Shown piece after piece: positions 60,327-64,000 of a DNA stretch of 64,000 bases. The notes beneath the pieces were generated by a model. It was given only the letters and a program-made list of their open reading frames with translations. It searched no databases and was not told where the DNA came from. This stretch comes from Cellulosilyticum lentocellum DSM 5427 (lineage in GTDB: Bacteria > Bacillota > Clostridia > Lachnospirales > Cellulosilyticaceae). The stretch lies in NCBI RefSeq assembly GCF_000178835.2, contig NC_015275.1, positions 2,067,001 through 2,131,000 of the forward strand, written 5' to 3'. The position numbers were made by a program, and so were the translations under genes. The stretch's first letter is position 1. Every line of letters starts with the position of its first letter.

Positions 60327-60390
60327 ATAATGTTTACAAACTTATATATCTAAATAATTACAAAGTAGATCATTCACAAGGAGGAACAAT

Positions 60391-63033
60391 ATGAAGCAGT
60401 TAGAAAAAGTATATGATCCAAGTAGCGTTGAAGAGCGCCTTTATCATCAATGGATGGAAAAAGGTTATTTTCATGCCGAAGTAGAAAAAGATAAAAAACC
60501 TTTTACAATTGTGATGCCACCACCCAATATCACAGGGCAACTTCACATGGGTCATGCTCTTGATAATACCCTTCAAGATATTTTAACACGTTACAAACGT
60601 ATGCAAGGTTTTAATACCCTTTGGGTACCAGGAACAGACCATGCGAGTATTGCAACAGAAGTTAAAGTGGTAGAAAAAATTGCAGCTGAAGGGCTTACAA
60701 AAGAAGATTTAGGCCGTGAAGGTTTCTTAGAAAAAGTATGGGAGTGGAAAGAGCAATATGGTGGCCGTATTGTAGAACAGCTTAAAAAATTAGGTTCTTC
60801 TTGTGATTGGGATAGAGAACGCTTTACCATGGATGAAGGCTGTTCAGAAGCTGTACAAGAGGTTTTCATTAGACTTTATGAAAAAGGTTATATTTACAGA
60901 GGCTCACGTATTATTAACTGGTGTCCAGTTTGTGGGACTTCTATTTCAGATGCAGAAGTAGAACATGAGGAAAAAGAAGGTCATTTCTGGCATCTTCGTT
61001 ATCCTGTAGTAGGTAGTGATGAATTTGTACAATTAGCAACAACAAGACCTGAAACTATGCTTGGAGATACTGCCATTGCTGTTAACCCAGAAGATGAACG
61101 TTATGCTCACTTAGTGGGTAAAAAGGTTCGTATTCCACTTGTGAATCGTGAGATTCCAGTCGTAGCAGATTCTTATGTTGATAAAGAATTTGGAACAGGT
61201 GTTGTTAAAATTACACCAGCACATGACCCTAATGACTTCGAAGTAGGTAAACGTCATGACTTACCAGAAATCTGTGTCATGAATGATGACGGCAGTATGA
61301 ATGACCTTTGTGGTAAATATGCAGGTATGGATCGTTATGAAGCAAGAAAAGCTTTAGTAGCTGATTTAGAAGCAGCAGGTTTCCTTGTAAAAGTAGAACC
61401 TCATACGCATAATGTAGGAACACATGACCGTTGTAAATGTGTTATTGAACCAATGATCAAGGCACAATGGTTTGTAAAAATGGAAGAAATGGCTAAACCT
61501 GCTATTGAAGCTGTTAAAAGCGGTGAACTCAATCTTGTACCAAAACGTATGGAAAAAACCTATTACAACTGGCTTGAAAATATCAGAGATTGGTGTATTT
61601 CTCGTCAATTATGGTGGGGACACAGAATCCCTGCTTACTACTGTCAAGATTGTGGTGAAATTATTATTGCTAGAGAAAAACCTCATACATGCTCTAAATG
61701 TAGTGGTTCAAACTTTGTTCAAGATGAAGATACCCTTGATACATGGTTTAGCTCAGCGCTATGGCCATTCTCAACTTTAGGTTGGCCAGAAAATACAGAA
61801 GAGCTTAAACATTTCTATCCTACAAGTGTCCTTGTAACAGGTTATGATATTATTTTCTTCTGGGTTATCCGTATGGTATTCTCAGGTATTGAACAAATGG
61901 GAGAAATTCCATTTAAAGATGTTTTATTCCACGGGCTTGTACGTGCAGCTGATGGACGTAAAATGAGTAAATCACTTGGTAATGGGGTAGATCCACTTGA
62001 AGTGATTGAAAAATACGGTGCAGATGCTTTAAGACTCACACTTGTAACAGGTAATGCACCTGGTAATGATATGCGTTTCTACTATGAAAGAGTAGAAGCT
62101 AACCGTAACTTTGGTAATAAATTATGGAATGCAGCACGTTTCATTATGATGAACTATGAAGGAGAGGATATTAATTTAACAGTAGACTTAAAAGACTTAA
62201 TTCCTGCTGATAAATGGATTCTTTCAAAAGTGAATACTTTAGCTAAGGAAGTAACCGATAATATGGATAAATATGACCTTGGTGTAGCTGTTCAAAAATT
62301 ATATGACTTTGCATGGGAAGAGTTCTGCGACTGGTATATTGAAATGGTAAAACCACGTCTTTATAACAAAGAAGACGTTACAAGACCTGCAGCACTTTGG
62401 ACTCTTAAGACAGTCATGACCCAGATTTTAAAAATGCTTCATCCCTATATGCCATTTATTACAGAAGAAATTTTCCTTGGTCTACAAGATCAAGAAGACT
62501 CTATCATGATTTCAACATGGCCTGCTTTTATAGAAGAGTGGAACTTTAAAGCTGAAGAAGAAGAAATTAACTTAATCAAAGAAGCTGTACGTAACATTCG
62601 TAACTTACGTAGTGAAATGAATGTACCACCATCAAGAAAAGCAAAAGTATTTGTTGTATCAGAAGATGAAAAAGTAATTAGCACCTTTGAAAATGGTAAG
62701 GTATTCTTTGCAGTACTAGGTTATGCTTCAGAAATTGTGATTCAAAAAGATAATACAGGTATTGATAGTGATGCTGTATCTGTAGTGATTCCAAATGCAA
62801 CGGTTTATATTCCATTTGCTGATCTAGTAGATATCGAAAAAGAACTGGATCGTCTTGCTAAAGAAAAAGCAAAACTTGAAGGTGAAGTAGAACGTGTTAA
62901 TAAAAAATTAGCAAATGAAGGCTTCGTAGCAAAAGCACCAGCCAAACTTTTAGAGGAAGAAAAAGCTAAAAAGGAAAAATACGAAACAATGCTTGAAGCC
63001 GTGGTAGAACGTATTGCACATTTAAGCAAATAA
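60391..63033 (+). CDS. valS: valyl-tRNA synthetase
   Basis: 880 residues, full length. HIGH-type motif PNITGQLHMGHALDNT, KMSKS in RKMSKSLGNGVDP, an editing (CP1) domain with 'TTRPETMLGDTAIAVNPEDE', and Zn-like Cys pairs in 'WCPVCGTS' and 'YCQDCGEI'. The C-terminal coiled-coil tRNA-binding arm is at about 815-880 (IEKELDRLAKEKAKLEGEVE). Charges tRNA-Val and edits Thr. Under T-box control. Confidence 0.97.
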   Translation: MKQLEKVYDPSSVEERLYHQWMEKGYFHAEVEKDKKPFTIVMPPPNITGQLHMGHALDNTLQDILTRYKRMQGFNTLWVPGTDHASIATEVKVVEKIAAEGLTKEDLGREGFLEKVWEWKEQYGGRIVEQLKKLGSSCDWDRERFTMDEGCSEAVQEVFIRLYEKGYIYRGSRIINWCPVCGTSISDAEVEHEEKEGHFWHLRYPVVGSDEFVQLATTRPETMLGDTAIAVNPEDERYAHLVGKKVRIPLVNREIPVVADSYVDKEFGTGVVKITPAHDPNDFEVGKRHDLPEICVMNDDGSMNDLCGKYAGMDRYEARKALVADLEAAGFLVKVEPHTHNVGTHDRCKCVIEPMIKAQWFVKMEEMAKPAIEAVKSGELNLVPKRMEKTYYNWLENIRDWCISRQLWWGHRIPAYYCQDCGEIIIAREKPHTCSKCSGSNFVQDEDTLDTWFSSALWPFSTLGWPENTEELKHFYPTSVLVTGYDIIFFWVIRMVFSGIEQMGEIPFKDVLFHGLVRAADGRKMSKSLGNGVDPLEVIEKYGADALRLTLVTGNAPGNDMRFYYERVEANRNFGNKLWNAARFIMMNYEGEDINLTVDLKDLIPADKWILSKVNTLAKEVTDNMDKYDLGVAVQKLYDFAWEEFCDWYIEMVKPRLYNKEDVTRPAALWTLKTVMTQILKMLHPYMPFITEEIFLGLQDQEDSIMISTWPAFIEEWNFKAEEEEINLIKEAVRNIRNLRSEMNVPPSRKAKVFVVSEDEKVISTFENGKVFFAVLGYASEIVIQKDNTGIDSDAVSVVIPNATVYIPFADLVDIEKELDRLAKEKAKLEGEVERVNKKLANEGFVAKAPAKLLEEEKAKKEKYETMLEAVVERIAHLSK

Positions 63034-63088
63034 GTAGTGAAACGAGATAAGATAAGAAGAAATCATATAAGTCATGGGGGGATGTCTA

Positions 63089-64000
63089 ATGGCTAAGGGG
63101 AAAGTCACAATGAAAGACATAGCTAAAGAATTAAATATTTCTTTAGCTACGGTTTCTTATGTCATAAACCATTCAGAAAAAGAAAAAATTAGTCATGATA
63201 TGAGACTCAAGGTATTAGAAACTGCTAAAAGAATGGGTTATGTCCCTAATTTATCTGCTAGATCCTTAGTAAATAGGAAAAGTAATTTAGTAGGGATTAT
63301 GATTCATTTAAAACCTGATGACCCCATCACTAAAAAGCAATATTATTATGATTTAGCAGCTCACCTTCAAGGTGAGCTGCATCAAATAGGATATGATACA
63401 GTGATTTCTATGACACATGATCTTGAAAATATAGATATTATCTCTAAGCGTTCTTTAGAAGCTGCATTTATTATTGATGTAGATGAAAAACATTTTAAAA
63501 AAATTACAAGTCAATATTATGTTCCTATTATTTTTATGGATTGTGATGTTGAATTACAGCTGTTTTATAAAGTATTACCGGACTATACTTTTCTGTTAAA
63601 CCAAGCTAAACGAATGCTAGGTGAACCCTATCCTTATTTAATAATGGAAGATGTGATTAATGGCAAAGTAAGAAATACTTTAATGAGTGATTTTAAGCAA
63701 GAAGATATTTTCATTCATAAAAGACATGCTGATATGAAAGCTTTTTTAGAACGGCATATAGGGAAAAAAGGTATTGTAATAGGTGAAAATCTAGGGGTAC
63801 AAGTAGAGCGTTATATAGATTCTAGCCAAATAGTAGTGATTGCTTCAGGAGCGGCCAGAGAAACTTTATTACCATATACAAGATATATAGAAGTAAGTAA
63901 TAAAAGAAAAGCTGAAATGGGTGTTCACATTCTAAAGCAGCTTTTAACTTTGAAATATGATGAAGCAGCAGAAACGAGAATTTTAATGTTACCAGATTAA
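63089..64000 (+). CDS. LacI-family transcriptional regulator
   Basis: 303 residues; the ATG at 63089 (GGGGGGATG upstream) gives the normal N-terminus. HTH VTMKDIAKELNISLATVSYV with the hinge-helix region 'YVPNLSARSLVNRKSNLVGI', then a shorter periplasmic-binding-protein-like sensor domain (LAAHLQGELHQIGYDTVISM). It lacks roughly 30 residues of the usual sensor domain. The stop is the last codon of the window. The controlled genes are probably downstream, outside this window. Confidence 0.88.
   Translation: MAKGKVTMKDIAKELNISLATVSYVINHSEKEKISHDMRLKVLETAKRMGYVPNLSARSLVNRKSNLVGIMIHLKPDDPITKKQYYYDLAAHLQGELHQIGYDTVISMTHDLENIDIISKRSLEAAFIIDVDEKHFKKITSQYYVPIIFMDCDVELQLFYKVLPDYTFLLNQAKRMLGEPYPYLIMEDVINGKVRNTLMSDFKQEDIFIHKRHADMKAFLERHIGKKGIVIGENLGVQVERYIDSSQIVVIASGAARETLLPYTRYIEVSNKRKAEMGVHILKQLLTLKYDEAAETRILMLPD

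Overview
The window is AT-rich DNA from a low-GC, Gram-positive, anaerobic-type Firmicute. Strong AGGAGG-type ribosome sites, GTG/TTG starts, a T-box leader, an agr-like quorum-sensing locus, a SpoVB-like flippase, an oxygen-sensitive Fe-S serine dehydratase and a lipoprotein GH5 cellulase together suggest a cellulolytic member of the Lachnospirales/Clostridia. Cellulosilyticum is my best guess. That is inference from gene content; I had no database.

Bases 1 to about 23,400 are the late part of a siphovirus-type prophage, all on the + strand. The order is: HNH endonuclease (cut by the window edge), terminase subunits, HK97-type portal, protease and capsid, head-tail connectors, tail tube, tail assembly chaperones, tape measure, Dit/Tal-like tail-tip proteins, a collagen-like fibre, XkdX/XhlA/holin genes and an M15 endolysin (18345-19037). 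Accessory cargo follows: a GNAT acetyltransferase with a small partner, a secreted protein with a membrane protein, an XRE repressor diverging from tiny membrane peptides, and a lipoprotein. The region ends at a tRNA-Thr(GGT) whose 3' end faces the phage, a typical integration site. No integrase lies in the window.

The phage structural module contains five -1 reading-frame junctions. Two look like programmed ribosomal frameshifts: A AAA AAA at the capsid 3' end, followed by nested hairpins and a HeH/SAP-like extension; and T TTT TTC in the tail-assembly chaperone. A third has the shape of a slippery site (T TTA AAA directly before TAG). The last two, both at A-runs in tail genes, could be mutations, base-call errors or slippage.

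From 23.5 kb on the region is chromosomal. It holds a LUD-domain protein; an agr-like locus (LytTR regulator, AgrC-type kinase, a 22-bp-period direct repeat, AgrB, and an AgrD whose predicted ring uses serine); serine dehydratase sdaAB-sdaAA; a thioredoxin-reductase-like flavoprotein; a DegV protein; and a DtxR-like regulator. The regulator's terminator loop is interrupted by an IS3/IS150-type element (32298-33841). Beyond that are a SpoVB-like flippase, two flavoproteins, hpt, azlCD, sfsA, a phosphoglycolate-phosphatase-like HAD protein, a parvulin, a YfcE-like phosphodiesterase, an NMT1-type ABC importer, a YbaK deacylase, a DUF3810 metalloprotease-like protein, a patatin, a DedA protein, two ABC-F ATPases around a GH5 cellulase and a membrane protein, a decayed Na+-dependent transporter, an S1 protein, a T-box leader, a small membrane protein, valS, and a LacI-type regulator that ends exactly at the window edge.
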